A DNA stretch of 64,000 bases from Burkholderia seminalis DSM 23518 (GCF_902832885.1 NZ_CADFDK010000004.1:405655-469654); one strand, 5' to 3'. Positions 19,501 through 27,755 are shown, numbered from the stretch's first letter. A program made the numbers and translations. The notes: a model not told the origin generated them from the letters alone.

Positions 19501-22124
19501 GCGCGCTGACCGGCGCGGCCGGCACGAACGTGACGCTCGGCGCGAATGCGCTGACGCTGAACGGCGGCGGCAACAACACGTTCGGCGGTGCGATCGGCGG
19601 CACGGGCGGCGTGACCTTCGCCGGCACCGGCACACAGACGCTGACGGGCGCCAACACCTACACGGGCGGCACGACGATCAACGGCGGCAGCACGCTGGCG
19701 CTCGGCGCGGGCGGCAGTCTCGCATCGACCGGTGCGGTGAATCTCGCCGGCGCGGGTGCGACGTTCGACGCGAGCGGCGCGACAGGCGCGCAGACGATCG
19801 GCAGGCTGACCGGCGCGGCCGGCACGAACGTGACGCTCGGCACGAATGCGCTGACACTGAACGGCGGCGCGAGCGGCACGTTCGGCGGGACCATCGGCGG
19901 CGCAGGCGGCGTGACGGTGGCCGGTGCGGGCACGCAAACGCTGACGGGCGCGAACACGTACACCGGTGGCACGACGATCAACGCAGGCAGCACACTCGCA
20001 CTCGGTGCGGGCGGCAGCCTCGCATCGACGGGCGCGGTGAATCTCGCCGGCGCGGGTGCGACGTTCGACGCGAGCGGCGCATCGGGCGCGCAGACGGTCG
20101 GCGCGCTGTCGGGCGCGGCCGGCACGAACGTGAACCTCGGCAGCAACGCGCTGACGTTGAACGGCAGCGGCAACAGCACGTTCGGCGGCACGATCGGCGG
20201 CTCGGGCGGCGTGACGGTGGCGAGCGGCACGCAGGTGCTGACCGGCGGCAACACGTACACGGGCGGCACCACGATCGCGGCCGGCGGCACGCTGCAGCTC
20301 GGCAACGGCGGCACGTCGGGCAGCGTGGCCGGCAACGTCGTCGACAACGGGGCGCTGGTCGTCAATCAATCCGGCAACGTGACGATCGCGAGCGTGCTGT
20401 CCGGCACCGGTTCGCTGACGCAGGCCGGCAGCGGGCAACTGACGCTGACGGGCACGAACACGCTGAGCGGCCCGACCACGGTCAGCGCGGGCACGCTTGC
20501 CGTCAACGGTTCGCTCGGCCAGTCGAACGTCACCGTGCAGAGCGGCGCGACGCTGACGGGCACCGGCACGGTCGGCGGCCTCGTGGTGCAGGGCGGCGCG
20601 ACGGCGGCCGCCTCGCAGCCGGGCGCGGCGCTGAACGTGGGCGGCAACGTCACGTTCCAGCCGGGTTCGACGTTCCAGGTCGCGGCGGCGCCGCAACAAA
20701 GCGGCAGTCTCGCGGCGGGCGGCACGGCGACGCTGAACGGCGGCACCGTGCAGGTGATCGCGAACCAGAGCGGCTACCAGCCGAGCACGACCTACACGAT
20801 CCTCACGGCGGCGTCGGGCGTGCAGGGCACCTTCAGCCAGGTGAGCGCGAACTACGCGTTCCTGATGCCGACGCTCAGTTACGATCCGGGCCACGTGTAC
20901 CTGCGGCTCGTCGAGAACGGCACGTCGCTGCCCGACGTCGCGACGACGCCGAACCAGCGTTCGGTCGCGGCCGCGCTCGGCGGGCTCGGGGCCGGCAACC
21001 CGCTGTACGACGCGGTGCTGACGACCGACGCGCCCACCGCGCGGCGCGCGTACGGGCTGCTCGACGGCGAACTGCAGGCGAGCCTGAAGAGCATGCTGCT
21101 GCTCGACAGCCGTTATGTGCGTGACGCGGTGACCGATCGTGTCCGCCAGGGCCTCGCGCCCGGGGCGGGGCCGCTTGCCGCGCTGTCGTCGGGCGGCGCC
21201 GCGCTGTGCGGCGACAACACGGCCGGCGCGGTCGACCCGATGCTGCCGCCGGAACGCCGGATCGGTTCGCGCGAGGGCTGCTACGGCGGCACGCCTTATC
21301 AGCCGGTCGTCTGGGGGCAGGCATTCGGCGGCCGCAGCCGGCTCACCGGCGACGGCAACGCGTCGACGATCAACCGCAGCATGACGGGCTTCATCGCCGG
21401 CGCCGACATGGCACTCAACGACAAGTGGCGTGCGGGCCTGGCGGCAGGCGTCACGCACAGCTCGCTCGACAACGACCAGAGCTCGTCGGCGGCCGTGAAC
21501 AGCTACTACCTGTCGCTGTATGGCGGCGCGCAGTACGGCGCGCTCGGCGTGCGCGGCGGCGCGTCGTACACGTGGTACCGGATCAACAGCGACCGTTATC
21601 CCGGCTTCGCGGGTTTCTCGGATCACGACTCGGCCGGTTACAACGCGAATTCGGCGCAGGTGTTCGGCGAAGTCGGCTACGCGCTGCCGGTCGGGCCCGT
21701 CGCGATCGAACCGTTCGCGGGCCTCGCGTATGTGAACCTGCATACCGACGGCTATACGGAAACCGGGGGCGCGTCCGCATTGCGCGCCGGCGGCGAGACG
21801 ACCCACGTCGGCTTCTCGACGCTCGGCCTGCGCGCGGCGTCGCAACTCGGCGCGATCGGGAGCGGCACGTTCACCGCGCGCGGGACGGTCGGCTGGCGCC
21901 ACGCGTTCGGCAACGTGCGGCCGTCGTCGGCGTTCACGTTCGCGAACGGCGGCACGTCGTTCCAGGTGTCGGGCGTGCCGATCGCGCGCGACAGCGCGGT
22001 GCTCGAAGCCGGCATCGACGCGAACATCACGAAGCGCCTGACGCTCGGCCTCACGTACAGCGGCCAGTATGGCAGCGGCGTGCGCGACAACGCGATCCTC
22101 GGCAACATCCTGTGGAAGTTCTGA
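13527..22124 (+). CDS. Giant autotransporter adhesin with PATR repeats (type Va)
   Basis: 2865 residues. The ATG at 13527 has GAGGGAAAG just upstream and opens a long signal peptide (LLLPTGVFLALSGAGI ending in AHA-V). The passenger is Gly/Thr/Ala/Asn-rich and built from passenger-associated repeats of the type TGANTYTGGTTI and LTLSGTGTQTL. Such repeats form a right-handed beta-helix exposed on the cell surface. From ~17,280 to 20,280 the repeats are exactly 100 codons long. A linker with a Cys pair precedes the ~270-residue C-terminal barrel (VVWGQAFGG... ILWKF), which ends in Phe as the BAM signal requires. Such proteins usually mediate adhesion or biofilm formation. The 300-base repeats make length variation likely. 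Confidence 0.93.
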   Translation: MNLARSKKAGEPFPRLLLPTGVFLALSGAGIVPAHAVCSTAGTTVTCSGVANPLAPSYANSANNLHATVNPGASVGVLLGVGGTALSLTGNNNTLTNNGTIDPSALGSGLGVLSSGAVVGNASASNTTVTNNGTMNGTTGVAISGVTGMALSVQNGTGGTSTITNTGTIGSNPLVGATLSGADAPVVAAYGGGTVNMSNSGTINGRVSLGTNGTPGQGNTFTNSGTINGGVSMGANSNNTFNAVTGSSVNTAGGTGGAFNITVGPVTIGVAATGVVDGGAGGNNTLNLQQGTSANGTIAANNYINFNHLNVQNGDWTINGASTAQDATLAGGVAIINNNGSLGTGNVTATGGALQAGAAGLDVSNNVTLGAGGLTVQGATGLALSGTVSGAGALTKNDGGTLTLSGANTYAGGTNLNAGGLVLGNNAALGTGALNVNASASLDTSANVTLGNTVNLANGAALTVGGSNDLGLAGAINGNGSLVKNGAATTTLTGVNTYTGDTTINGGTLALSGAGSLASTGTVNLTGAGAALDVSGASGARTIGALAGAAGTSVNLGGNSLTLNGSINATYAGTIGGAGSVTLSGTGTQSLTGTNVYTGGTNLNGGNVVVGSNTALGSGAVNVNGSSSLDATASVSLANGVNIATGTTLTLGGSTSLGLGGTISGGGGLAKNGAATTTLSGANTYTGGTTLNAGGLVLGNNTALGTGALSVGGAATLDTNANLSVANAIDLGTGATLTLGGSNALGLSGAISGTGALVKDGAATTTLTGANTYTGGTTINAGTLAIGAGGSLSSTGAVNLVNPGATLDISAGGAQSIGALSGGVGTSVSLGSSALTLGGTASGTFGGVIGGTGSLTLSGTGTQTLNGANAYSGGTNLNSGSLVLGNNGALGSGTLNVGGAATLDTNASLSVGNAVNLGAGAALTLGGSNTLTLGGAISGAGGLVKNGAATTTLTGANTYTGGTTINAGTLAVGAGGSLASTGAMNLANAGATLDLSAATGGQTLGALSGVTGTNLNLGGNALTLGGTASGTFSGAIGGTGSLTLAGTGTQTLNGASTYSGGTNLDSGGLVLGNNTALGTGALSVGGAATLDTNANLSVANTIDLGTSATLTLGGSNALGLSGTISGTGALVKDGAATTTLTGANTYTGGTTINAGTLVIGAGGSLASAGAMNLAGAGATLDLSAATGAQTLGALSGVAGTHLNLGGNALMLGGTASGTFGGVIGGTGGVTLSGTGTQTLTGANTYTGGTTINGGSTLALGAGGSLASTGTVNLASAGATFNLGGATGAQTIGALTGAAGTNVNLGGNGLTLSGAGNHTFGGAIGGTGGLTLAGAGTQTLTGANTYTGGTTIGGGSTLALGAGGSLAATGGVNLAAPGATFDVSGATGAQTIGALTGAAGTNVSLGGNALTLNGSGNNTFGGAIGGTGSVTFAGSGTQTLTGANTYTGGTTIDGGSTLALGAGGSLAAGSTVNLAGTGAAFDVSGATGAQTLGALTGTTGTNVNLGGNALTLNGSGNSTFGGAIGGTGGVTLAGTGTQTLTGANTYTGGTTINGGSTLALGAGGSLAATGAVNLAGTGATFNLSGASGAQMVGPLTGVAGTIVSLGANALTLNGSGNNTFGGTIGGTGGVTFAGTGTQTLTGANTYTGGTTINGGSTLALGAGGSLASGSAVNLAGTGATFDVSGATGAQTLGALTGTTGTNVTLGANALTLNGSGNNTFGGTIGGTGGVTLAGTGTQTLTGANTYTGGTTIDGGSTLALGAGGSLASTGAVNLAGTGATFNLSGASGAQTIGSLAGATGTNVNLGANALTLNGSGNSTFGGAIGGTGSVTLAGTGTQTLTGANTYTGGTTINGGSTLALGTGGSLASTGSVNLAGTGATFNLSGASGAQTIGTLTGAAGTNVSLGANALTLNGSGNGTFGGTIGGTGGLTLAGTGTQTLTGANTYTGGTTINGGSTLALGAGGSLASGSTVNLAGAGATFNLSGASGAQTIGALTGAAGTNVTLGANALTLNGGGNNTFGGAIGGTGGVTFAGTGTQTLTGANTYTGGTTINGGSTLALGAGGSLASTGAVNLAGAGATFDASGATGAQTIGRLTGAAGTNVTLGTNALTLNGGASGTFGGTIGGAGGVTVAGAGTQTLTGANTYTGGTTINAGSTLALGAGGSLASTGAVNLAGAGATFDASGASGAQTVGALSGAAGTNVNLGSNALTLNGSGNSTFGGTIGGSGGVTVASGTQVLTGGNTYTGGTTIAAGGTLQLGNGGTSGSVAGNVVDNGALVVNQSGNVTIASVLSGTGSLTQAGSGQLTLTGTNTLSGPTTVSAGTLAVNGSLGQSNVTVQSGATLTGTGTVGGLVVQGGATAAASQPGAALNVGGNVTFQPGSTFQVAAAPQQSGSLAAGGTATLNGGTVQVIANQSGYQPSTTYTILTAASGVQGTFSQVSANYAFLMPTLSYDPGHVYLRLVENGTSLPDVATTPNQRSVAAALGGLGAGNPLYDAVLTTDAPTARRAYGLLDGELQASLKSMLLLDSRYVRDAVTDRVRQGLAPGAGPLAALSSGGAALCGDNTAGAVDPMLPPERRIGSREGCYGGTPYQPVVWGQAFGGRSRLTGDGNASTINRSMTGFIAGADMALNDKWRAGLAAGVTHSSLDNDQSSSAAVNSYYLSLYGGAQYGALGVRGGASYTWYRINSDRYPGFAGFSDHDSAGYNANSAQVFGEVGYALPVGPVAIEPFAGLAYVNLHTDGYTETGGASALRAGGETTHVGFSTLGLRAASQLGAIGSGTFTARGTVGWRHAFGNVRPSSAFTFANGGTSFQVSGVPIARDSAVLEAGIDANITKRLTLGLTYSGQYGSGVRDNAILGNILWKF
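17281..20280 (+). repeat. Ten in-phase 300-base tandem repeats in the passenger
   Basis: The sequence ACGGGCGGCACGACGATC recurs at the same place every 300 bases from about 17,262 to 19,962. No frame-breaking or length change is seen between units, so each encodes 100 residues with the TYTGGTTINGGSTLALGAGG core. Units differ by scattered substitutions. Earlier parts of the passenger (14.7-17.3 kb) carry related but less regular units with a larger period near 560 bases. Confidence 0.85.
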
Positions 22125-22278
22125 CCGGCAACTGACGTGCCCGCACGCGGCGCCCGCGACGACGGCAACGTCGCGGGCGCCGCGGCCGTTTCGTCGCTGC
22201 GCACGTGCCCCGTTCTGGCCTATCCTGTGCGAAACACGCGACGCGCGCCGCGCGTTGCGCCTCGACACAGGAGCATCG

Positions 22279-24501
22279 ATGCCGAATCACGCCGAAGCCA
22301 CGACGACGCAGGCGCCGCAAGTCGCGCCCGTCGCCCCGACCGCCGCGTCGGGCCCCGCCTTCATCGCGCCCGAAGCCGATCCGCAGGCGCTCGCGCGCAA
22401 CAACCAGTACGTGCTGAAATCCGGCGACGCGTTCGTGGTGAGCGACGCGCTCGGCGACATCGGCGGGCATGACGACGGCCTGTTCGTCGACGACATGCGC
22501 GTGCTGTCGACGTGGCGCCTGACGTTCGGCGGCCGCGCGCCGTCGCTGCTGTCGGGCGCGACGAGCGCCGACAACGCGTCGTTCACCGCGCACCTGACGA
22601 ACCGCCCGCTGCCGCCGCTCGGCGGCCACGAGACGCCCGAGGGCGTGATCCATATCGAGCGGATGCGCGTGCTCGCGGGCGACGTGCTTTACGAAGCGCT
22701 GACGCTGACGAACTACGGCGCGAGCGAGGCCGAGGTGCCGCTGTCGCTGTCGTTCGCGGCCGATTTCAAGGACATGTTCGAGGTGCGGGGCACGCAGCGC
22801 CCGAAGCGCGGCACGGTCGTTGCTCCGCGCGTCGATGCCGGCGCGGTGCGGCTGCGCTACGACGGCCTCGACCGCGTCGAGCGCAACGTGACCGTGCATT
22901 TCTCGCCGGCGCCCGACGCGCTGTCGGTCGATCGTGCCGACTACACGCTGACGATCGCCGCGCAGGCCTGCGTGTCGATCTACCTGACCGTCGATGCGAC
23001 GCTCGGCCCGGCGCACGGCGAAGGGCCCGGGTGCGGCCGCGTCGCGCTGCGCACCGCGCTCGTCGGCGTGCATCGCGAGATGCGTGCGCGGCGCGAGTCG
23101 ATGGCGCGCGTGAACACCGGCAATCCGCTGTTCGACGCCTGGCTCGATCGTTCGCTCGCGGATCTCGGGCTGCTGACGACGCAGCTCGATACGGGGCCCT
23201 ACCCGTATGCGGGCATTCCGTGGTTCTCGACGCCGTTCGGCCGCGACGCGGTGATCACGTCGTTGCAGATGCTGTGGCTGCAGCCGTCGCTCGCGCGCGG
23301 CGTGCTGCGTTTTCTTGCCGAGCACCAGGCGCGTGAAACCTCCGCCTTCCGCGACGCGGAGCCCGGCAAGATCATGCACGAGTTCCGCCGCAGCGAGATG
23401 GCCGCGACGGGCGAAGTGCCGTTCGCGCTGTACTACGGCGGTGTCGACACGACGCCGCTGTTCATCGTGCTGGCCGGCGCCTATGTCGAACGCACCGGCG
23501 ACGATGCGCTGATCGACGAGCTGTGGCCCGCGCTCGAGCGCGCCGCGCAATGGGTGATCGACAAGTGCGACCGCAATCCCTACGGACTGCTCGATTACCA
23601 GCGCACGTCGGAGCGCGGCCTCGCGAACCAGGGCTGGAAGGACAGCCACGATTCGGTGTTCCATGCGGACGGCCGTTTTCCCGACGGGCCGATCGCGCTC
23701 GTCGAAGTGCAGGCCTATGCGTGCGCGGCGCTCGATGCGATGTCGGCGTGCTCGCACCGGCGCGGCCACGCGGCCGACGCGACGCGCTACGCGTTGCGCG
23801 CGAAGGCGCTGCGCGACCAGGTCGACGCGTTGTTCTGGATGCCCGAGGGCCATTTCTACGGGATCGCGCTCGACGGCCATGGCGACCTGTGCCGCGTGTT
23901 CGCGTCGAACGCGGGGCACCTGCTCGCGTTCGGGCTGCCCGATGCCGAGCGCGGCGCGGCGGTGGCCGGCGTGCTCGGCTCGACGCTGTTCCAGACGGGG
24001 TGGGGCATCCGCACGCTCGCGGCCGGGCAGCCGCGTTTCAACCCGATGGCCTATCACAACGGGTCGGTATGGCCGCACGACAATGCGCTCATCGCGCGCG
24101 GCCTGGCGCGCTACGGCGACAAGACGGCCGCGGTGAACCTGTTGCGCGCGCTGTTCGAGGCGGCGGTGAGCTTCGAGATGCGCTTGCCGGAGCTGTTCTG
24201 CGGGTTCCCGCGCCGGCGCGGCGAACCGCCGACCGCGTATCCGGTGGCCTGCCTGCCGCAGGCCTGGGCGGCCGGTGCGCCATTCATGATGCTGCAGGCA
24301 TGCCTCGGTGTGAGCATCGACGCGACGCGCCACGAGGTGCGCGTCGAGCGTCCGGCGCTGCCGGAGGGCGTCGACTGGCTGCGGATCGACGCACTGCGCG
24401 TCGGCGACGAAACCGTGTCGTTGACGTTCCGCCGTGTCGACGGCCAGGTCGTCGCGGCGGCGGAGCAGCCGGGGCGGGTGAAGGTGGTCGCGGTGCTGTA
24501 G
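22279..24501 (+). CDS. Amylo-alpha-1,6-glucosidase / glycogen-debranching-type protein
   Basis: 740 residues. The N-terminal half is a beta-rich glycogen-debranching N-domain (residues ~35-270: YVLKSGDAFVVSDALGDIGG, GLFVDDMRVLSTWRL). The C-terminal half is an (alpha/alpha)6 glucosidase barrel with GIPWFSTPFGRDAVITSLQ, NQGWKDSHDSVFHADG and NPMAYHNGSVWPHDNALIARGL. The ATG at 22279 follows an ACAGGAG sequence. The family hydrolyses alpha-1,6 or related glucosidic bonds, but the exact substrate is not defined for most bacterial members. It stands alone with a small downstream gene, not in a glg operon. Confidence 0.85.
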   Translation: MPNHAEATTTQAPQVAPVAPTAASGPAFIAPEADPQALARNNQYVLKSGDAFVVSDALGDIGGHDDGLFVDDMRVLSTWRLTFGGRAPSLLSGATSADNASFTAHLTNRPLPPLGGHETPEGVIHIERMRVLAGDVLYEALTLTNYGASEAEVPLSLSFAADFKDMFEVRGTQRPKRGTVVAPRVDAGAVRLRYDGLDRVERNVTVHFSPAPDALSVDRADYTLTIAAQACVSIYLTVDATLGPAHGEGPGCGRVALRTALVGVHREMRARRESMARVNTGNPLFDAWLDRSLADLGLLTTQLDTGPYPYAGIPWFSTPFGRDAVITSLQMLWLQPSLARGVLRFLAEHQARETSAFRDAEPGKIMHEFRRSEMAATGEVPFALYYGGVDTTPLFIVLAGAYVERTGDDALIDELWPALERAAQWVIDKCDRNPYGLLDYQRTSERGLANQGWKDSHDSVFHADGRFPDGPIALVEVQAYACAALDAMSACSHRRGHAADATRYALRAKALRDQVDALFWMPEGHFYGIALDGHGDLCRVFASNAGHLLAFGLPDAERGAAVAGVLGSTLFQTGWGIRTLAAGQPRFNPMAYHNGSVWPHDNALIARGLARYGDKTAAVNLLRALFEAAVSFEMRLPELFCGFPRRRGEPPTAYPVACLPQAWAAGAPFMMLQACLGVSIDATRHEVRVERPALPEGVDWLRIDALRVGDETVSLTFRRVDGQVVAAAEQPGRVKVVAVL

Positions 24502-24597
24502 CGCCGTGCTGCACGAACGTTGCGCGATGTCGCGCCACGTTCGTGCGCAGCGGCATAGAATCGTGACATGACCCTTGAACGATGGAGGAGGTAGACG

Positions 24598-24849
24598 ATG
24601 ACGACCGACAACCGGCCCGACGACGGCGAGCACAAGCTCGAAAACCTGGAGGCGGCGGTCGACCACCTGCACAAGTCGATCGAATCGCAGAGCATCGCGG
24701 TCGGCGCGGCGAAGGGCATCCTGTTCAGCCTGATCGAAACGCTCGGCGCGCTGATCGGCGATCCCGACCTGCCCGAGCATGCGCGTTCGGGTTACGAAGC
24801 GTTGCGCGACAAGGCCAGCGAATTGCGCGGCGGGCTCGACCGGCATTGA
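24598..24849 (+). CDS. Small conserved hypothetical protein
   Basis: 83 residues with a clear GGAGG ribosome site 9 bases before the ATG. It is acidic and helical (HKLENLEAAVDHLHKSIESQ, then GILFSLIETLGALIG, then EALRDKASELRGGL) with no membrane segment or signal. I do not recognise a family. The good RBS and codon use argue that it is a real gene. Confidence 0.6.
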   Translation: MTTDNRPDDGEHKLENLEAAVDHLHKSIESQSIAVGAAKGILFSLIETLGALIGDPDLPEHARSGYEALRDKASELRGGLDRH

Positions 24850-24916
24850 TCCACGGCGTGCGCCGACGCGAGCCGCACGGGCCGCGCCGGCGCTGCCCGA
24901 TTCTGCGGATGAAGCA

Positions 24917-24995
24917 CAAAACCCCGTGCGCTCAATGAGTTAGGCGCCCGGTGCGCAGGATATCCACAAGCTTGCCAACACAATCTGTGGAGAAC
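24917..24995 (+). repeat. Dispersed ~78-bp repeat, copy 1
   Basis: The element starts CAAA, has a variable middle ending in GCGCAGGATATCCACAAG, and closes CTTGCCAACACAATCTGTGG. TCCACA and TGTGGA form inverted ends around a 17-base centre. Nine copies occur between 24.9 and 29.6 kb, all in non-coding DNA and all in the same orientation. Confidence 0.85.
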
Positions 24996-25100
24996 CGGCC
25001 GGCCTTCGGCCGCACGTGTGCTGCGCTCCCGATGTGTGCCCGGGAGGCCGTTCGAATGATGGTGCGGTGCCACACCATTGACCGGTCAAGGTCCTGATAT

Positions 25101-25180
25101 CGAATCCCCTTGTGTATCAAGATGTTACGCGCCGGATCCGGCGGATATCCACAGGTTTGCCAACAAATTCTGTGGACAAC
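25101..25180 (+). repeat. Dispersed ~78-bp repeat, copy 2
   Basis: The most diverged copy: GGATATCCACAGGTTTGCC, then AACAAATTCTGTGGACAA. The core inverted ends are intact. Confidence 0.8.
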
Positions 25181-25278
25181 TTGCCATCGATTGCGTCGCA
25201 TGGGTTGAGTATCGGGCCCGAATGCGGCATGCGCGCGAGGCGCGTGCACAAAGGCTGCCCGATGTGTGGGTCGGAACG

Positions 25279-25357
25279 CAAATTCGTGCGCGATCAAGGG
25301 CTTAGGTCCCGGGTGCCCAGGATATCCACATCCTTGCCAACACTTTCTGTGGACAAG
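25279..25357 (+). repeat. Dispersed ~78-bp repeat, copy 3
   Basis: Contains CGATCAAGGGCTTAGG, GGATATCCACATCCTTGCC and TTTCTGTGGACAAG. It ends about 10 bases beyond the penR-like stop codon. Confidence 0.85.
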
Positions 25358-25367
25358 GGCGGTTGCG

Positions 25368-26258
25368 TTACGCGTCCGGTGTCGTGTCGGCCGCCTCGGC
25401 CACGATCCAGTCGCGAAAGAGCGTCATTGCGGGCGTCAGCGGTTTCGATTTCAGCGACGTGAGCCAGTAACCGCCCGCGCACACGTCGATGTCGAGCGGT
25501 CGCGCGAGCAGGCCGAGCTGCAGTTCGCGTGCAAACATGCAGGCCGGCGCGAGTGCGATGCCCGCACCCTGCATCGCGGCCTCGACCATCAGCCGCGATG
25601 AATCGAACACGGGCCCGTTGACCGTCCACGGCTCGAGCTGCGCGGCGTCGAACCAGCCGTGCCATTCGTCGGTGCGGTACGAGCGCAGCAGCGTTTCGTT
25701 CGCGAGATCGGCCGGCCGCGCGAGGCGCCGCGCGATCTCCGGCGCGCACAACGCGGTGAGCGGTGCATCGAGCAGCCGTTCGTTGCGCGTCGCCGGCCAG
25801 TTGCCTTCGCCGAAGCGGATCGCGAAATCGAGTCCCTCGGCGGCGAGATCGACGACGTTGTTGTTGGTGCGCAGCCGCAGTTCGACGAACGGATGCGTGT
25901 CGCCGAACTGCTTCAGTCGCGGCATTAGCCAGCCTAGGGCAAAGGTGCCGACGACGCCGAGTGTCAGTACCTCGCGGAAGCGCCCGCCGTCGAACTGCTT
26001 GAGCACCGTCTCGATGCGGCTGAACGCATCGCTCAGCACGGGCAGCAGCGCCCGCCCTTCGTCGGTGAGCCCGAGGCCCCGCGGCAGCCGCGTGAACAGC
26101 GTGCAGCCGAGCCGCTCCTCGAGCGAGCGCACCTGCTGGCTGACCGCGGCCTGGGTCACGCTCAGCTCGAGGCCGGCGCGCGTGAAGTTCAGGTGGCGCG
26201 CCGACGATTCGAACGCGCGCAACGCATTGAGCGGAAGATGAGGGCGGAGCTTCGTCAT
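25368..26258 (-). CDS. penR: LysR-family beta-lactamase regulator, AmpR/PenR-like
   Basis: 296 residues. The N-terminal HTH (LPLNALRAFESSARHLNFTR, then QAAVSQQVRSLEERLGCTLF) matches the AmpR/GcvA subgroup. The effector domain continues with RFGEGNWPAT and AMQGAGIALAPACMF. In AmpR-type regulators, cell-wall muropeptides switch the protein between repressor and activator. It faces the class A beta-lactamase across a 125-base spacer, the classic Burkholderia penR-penA arrangement. Confidence 0.88.
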   Translation of the reverse strand: MTKLRPHLPLNALRAFESSARHLNFTRAGLELSVTQAAVSQQVRSLEERLGCTLFTRLPRGLGLTDEGRALLPVLSDAFSRIETVLKQFDGGRFREVLTLGVVGTFALGWLMPRLKQFGDTHPFVELRLRTNNNVVDLAAEGLDFAIRFGEGNWPATRNERLLDAPLTALCAPEIARRLARPADLANETLLRSYRTDEWHGWFDAAQLEPWTVNGPVFDSSRLMVEAAMQGAGIALAPACMFARELQLGLLARPLDIDVCAGGYWLTSLKSKPLTPAMTLFRDWIVAEAADTTPDA

Positions 26259-26293
26259 AAGAATTTCTTTTGTCAGCGCTCAATTATCGTTGC

Positions 26294-26322
26294 TTGTCGG
26301 CTAACCGTAAAGTCTCGATAGT
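26294..26322 (+). promoter_or_regulatory. Candidate penA promoter
   Basis: TTGTCG and GATAGT are separated by 17 bases, about 60 bases before the penA start, in the spacer shared with the regulator gene. PenR is expected to bind here; I could not fix its box. Confidence 0.4.
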
Positions 26323-26383
26323 GCTGTCTCGGCGCCGCCGTTTCAACCTCGATTCGCCGCCATTCCACTCCGAGACAACCGAC

Positions 26384-27298
26384 ATGACCTACTCATCGAA
26401 ACGTCGAACCCTGTTGCTGGCCGCCGCGACGGCGCCGCTCGTCCTCACCGTCACCGCGTGCGCGTCGCGGCAGGCCGCGAAGGCGGACGCGGCCGATCCG
26501 GCAGCGGTGGCCGAGGCGGCGGCTGCGCTGGCCGATCTCGAGCGCGACGCGGGCGGCCGTCTCGGCGTGTGCGCGATCGACACCGCGAGCGGCCGGGTCA
26601 TCGCGCATCGCCCGGACGAGCGCTTCCCGTTCTGCAGCACGTTCAAGGCGATGCTGAGCGCGGCGGTGCTCGCGCAGAGCGTCGATCGCCCGGGTTGGCT
26701 GCAGCAGCGCGTGACGTACACGAAGGCCGATCTCGTCAACTATTCGCCGGTGTCCGGGAAGCATGTCGGTTCGGGCATGACGGTTGCCGCGCTGTGCGAG
26801 GCCGCGATCCAGTACAGCGACAACTCGGCCGCGAACCTGCTGATGAAGCTGATCGGCGGCCCGTCCGCCGTGACCGCGTTCGCGCGCTCGATCGGCGACG
26901 ACACGTTCCGGCTCGATCGATGGGAGACCGAACTGAATACCGCGCTGCCGGGCGACCCGCGCGACACGACGACGCCCGCCGCGATGGCGGCGAGCATGCG
27001 CGTGCTCACGCTCGGCGACGCGCTGCCGGCCGCGCAGCGTGCGCAGCTCGTCGCGTGGCTGCGCGGCAACAAGGTTGGCGACAAGCGGATCCGCGCAGGC
27101 GTGCCGGCAGGGTGGACGGTCGGCGACAAGACGGGCACCGGCGACTACGGGACGACGAACGATGCCGGCGTCATCTGGCCGGCGTCGGGCGCGCCCATCG
27201 TGCTGGTCGTGTACTACACGCAGGCGCAAGCCGATGCGCGGGCGAAGGACGGCGTGATCGCGTCGGTCGCGCAAATCGTGGCGCGGACGTTCGGTTGA
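26384..27298 (+). CDS. penA: Class A beta-lactamase, Pen family
   Basis: 304 residues. All class A motifs are visible: nucleophile Ser85 in CSTFK (Ambler 70-73), SDN at 145-147 (130-132), Glu181 in ETELN (166) and KTG at 249-251 (234-236). The start region [10 protein letters not shown] looks like a twin-arginine signal, and VTAC at residues 23-26 is a lipobox. A Tat-exported lipoprotein is therefore likely, as reported for Burkholderia PenA. It hydrolyses penicillins and many cephalosporins in the periplasm. Expression is probably induced through the divergent PenR. Confidence 0.95.
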   Translation: MTYSSKRRTLLLAAATAPLVLTVTACASRQAAKADAADPAAVAEAAAALADLERDAGGRLGVCAIDTASGRVIAHRPDERFPFCSTFKAMLSAAVLAQSVDRPGWLQQRVTYTKADLVNYSPVSGKHVGSGMTVAALCEAAIQYSDNSAANLLMKLIGGPSAVTAFARSIGDDTFRLDRWETELNTALPGDPRDTTTPAAMAASMRVLTLGDALPAAQRAQLVAWLRGNKVGDKRIRAGVPAGWTVGDKTGTGDYGTTNDAGVIWPASGAPIVLVVYYTQAQADARAKDGVIASVAQIVARTFG

Positions 27299-27366
27299 GT
27301 CGGGCGGCGCGGCGAGCGTGAACGCGATCCGCATGCACGCCGTGCCGCAGTCGTGACCCGCGCGAC

Positions 27367-27444
27367 CAAACGTTGTGCGATCAACGACTTAGGTCGCGCA
27401 TGCTCAGGATATCCACATGCTTGCCAACAAAAACTGTGGACAAG
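27367..27444 (+). repeat. Dispersed ~78-bp repeat, copy 4
   Basis: Contains CGATCAACGACTTAGG, GGATATCCACATGCTTGCC and AAACTGTGGACAAG, 69 bases after the penA stop. Confidence 0.85.
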
Positions 27445-27505
27445 CCCGCGTGCGGCCGCGTTCGGCGCGGCGTGCGCGGCCGTGCCCTGTTTGAGGCGGC
27501 GCGGA

Positions 27506-27583
27506 CAAAGTCTTTCGGATCAAGCGCTTGGCTGCGGTATGCGCAGGCTGTCCACACGCTTGCCAACACAATCTGTGGACAAG
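27506..27583 (+). repeat. Dispersed ~78-bp repeat, copy 5
   Basis: Contains CGGATCAAGCGCTTGGC, GGCTGTCCACACGCTTGCC and CAATCTGTGGACAAG. It lies within a ~95-base stretch (27489-27583) repeated at 27661-27755. Confidence 0.85.
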
Positions 27584-27677
27584 CGCGCCGGTCGGCGCCG
27601 GTGGCGACGCGTCACGCCGCGCGAGGGCACGCAACCGGCGATATGCCGGCTGCGTGCCGCGTTTGAGGCGGCGCGGA

Positions 27678-27755
27678 CAAAGTCTTTCGGATCAAGCGCT
27701 TGGCTGCGGTATGCGCAGGCTATCCACATGCTTGCCAACACAATCTGTGGACAAG
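27678..27755 (+). repeat. Dispersed ~78-bp repeat, copy 6
   Basis: Differs from copy 5 at two positions (CTATCCACATG versus CTGTCCACACG). It begins exactly 172 bases later, showing a recent local duplication. Confidence 0.85.

Larger units (their letters stand above)
24850..25367. other. 518-base spacer carrying three repeat copies
   Basis: Between the small gene and the 3' end of the penR-like gene there is no coding sequence I can support. The space is largely occupied by repeat copies 1-3. Confidence 0.6.

Noticed and set aside
13509-22268. A 2919-codon open frame antisense to the autotransporter
   Set aside because: It mirrors the GC-rich repeats, is almost all Arg/Ala/Val, and has no domain, while the plus-strand protein has signal, passenger and barrel.
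22051-24846. Long minus-strand frame over the debranching-type gene
   Set aside because: Arg/His/Ala-rich shadow of a clear enzyme on the plus strand.
24917-25357. Replication origin based on DnaA-box-like sequences
   Set aside because: The boxes occur as one oriented pair per repeat spread over 4.6 kb, with no dnaA, repA or parAB gene nearby.
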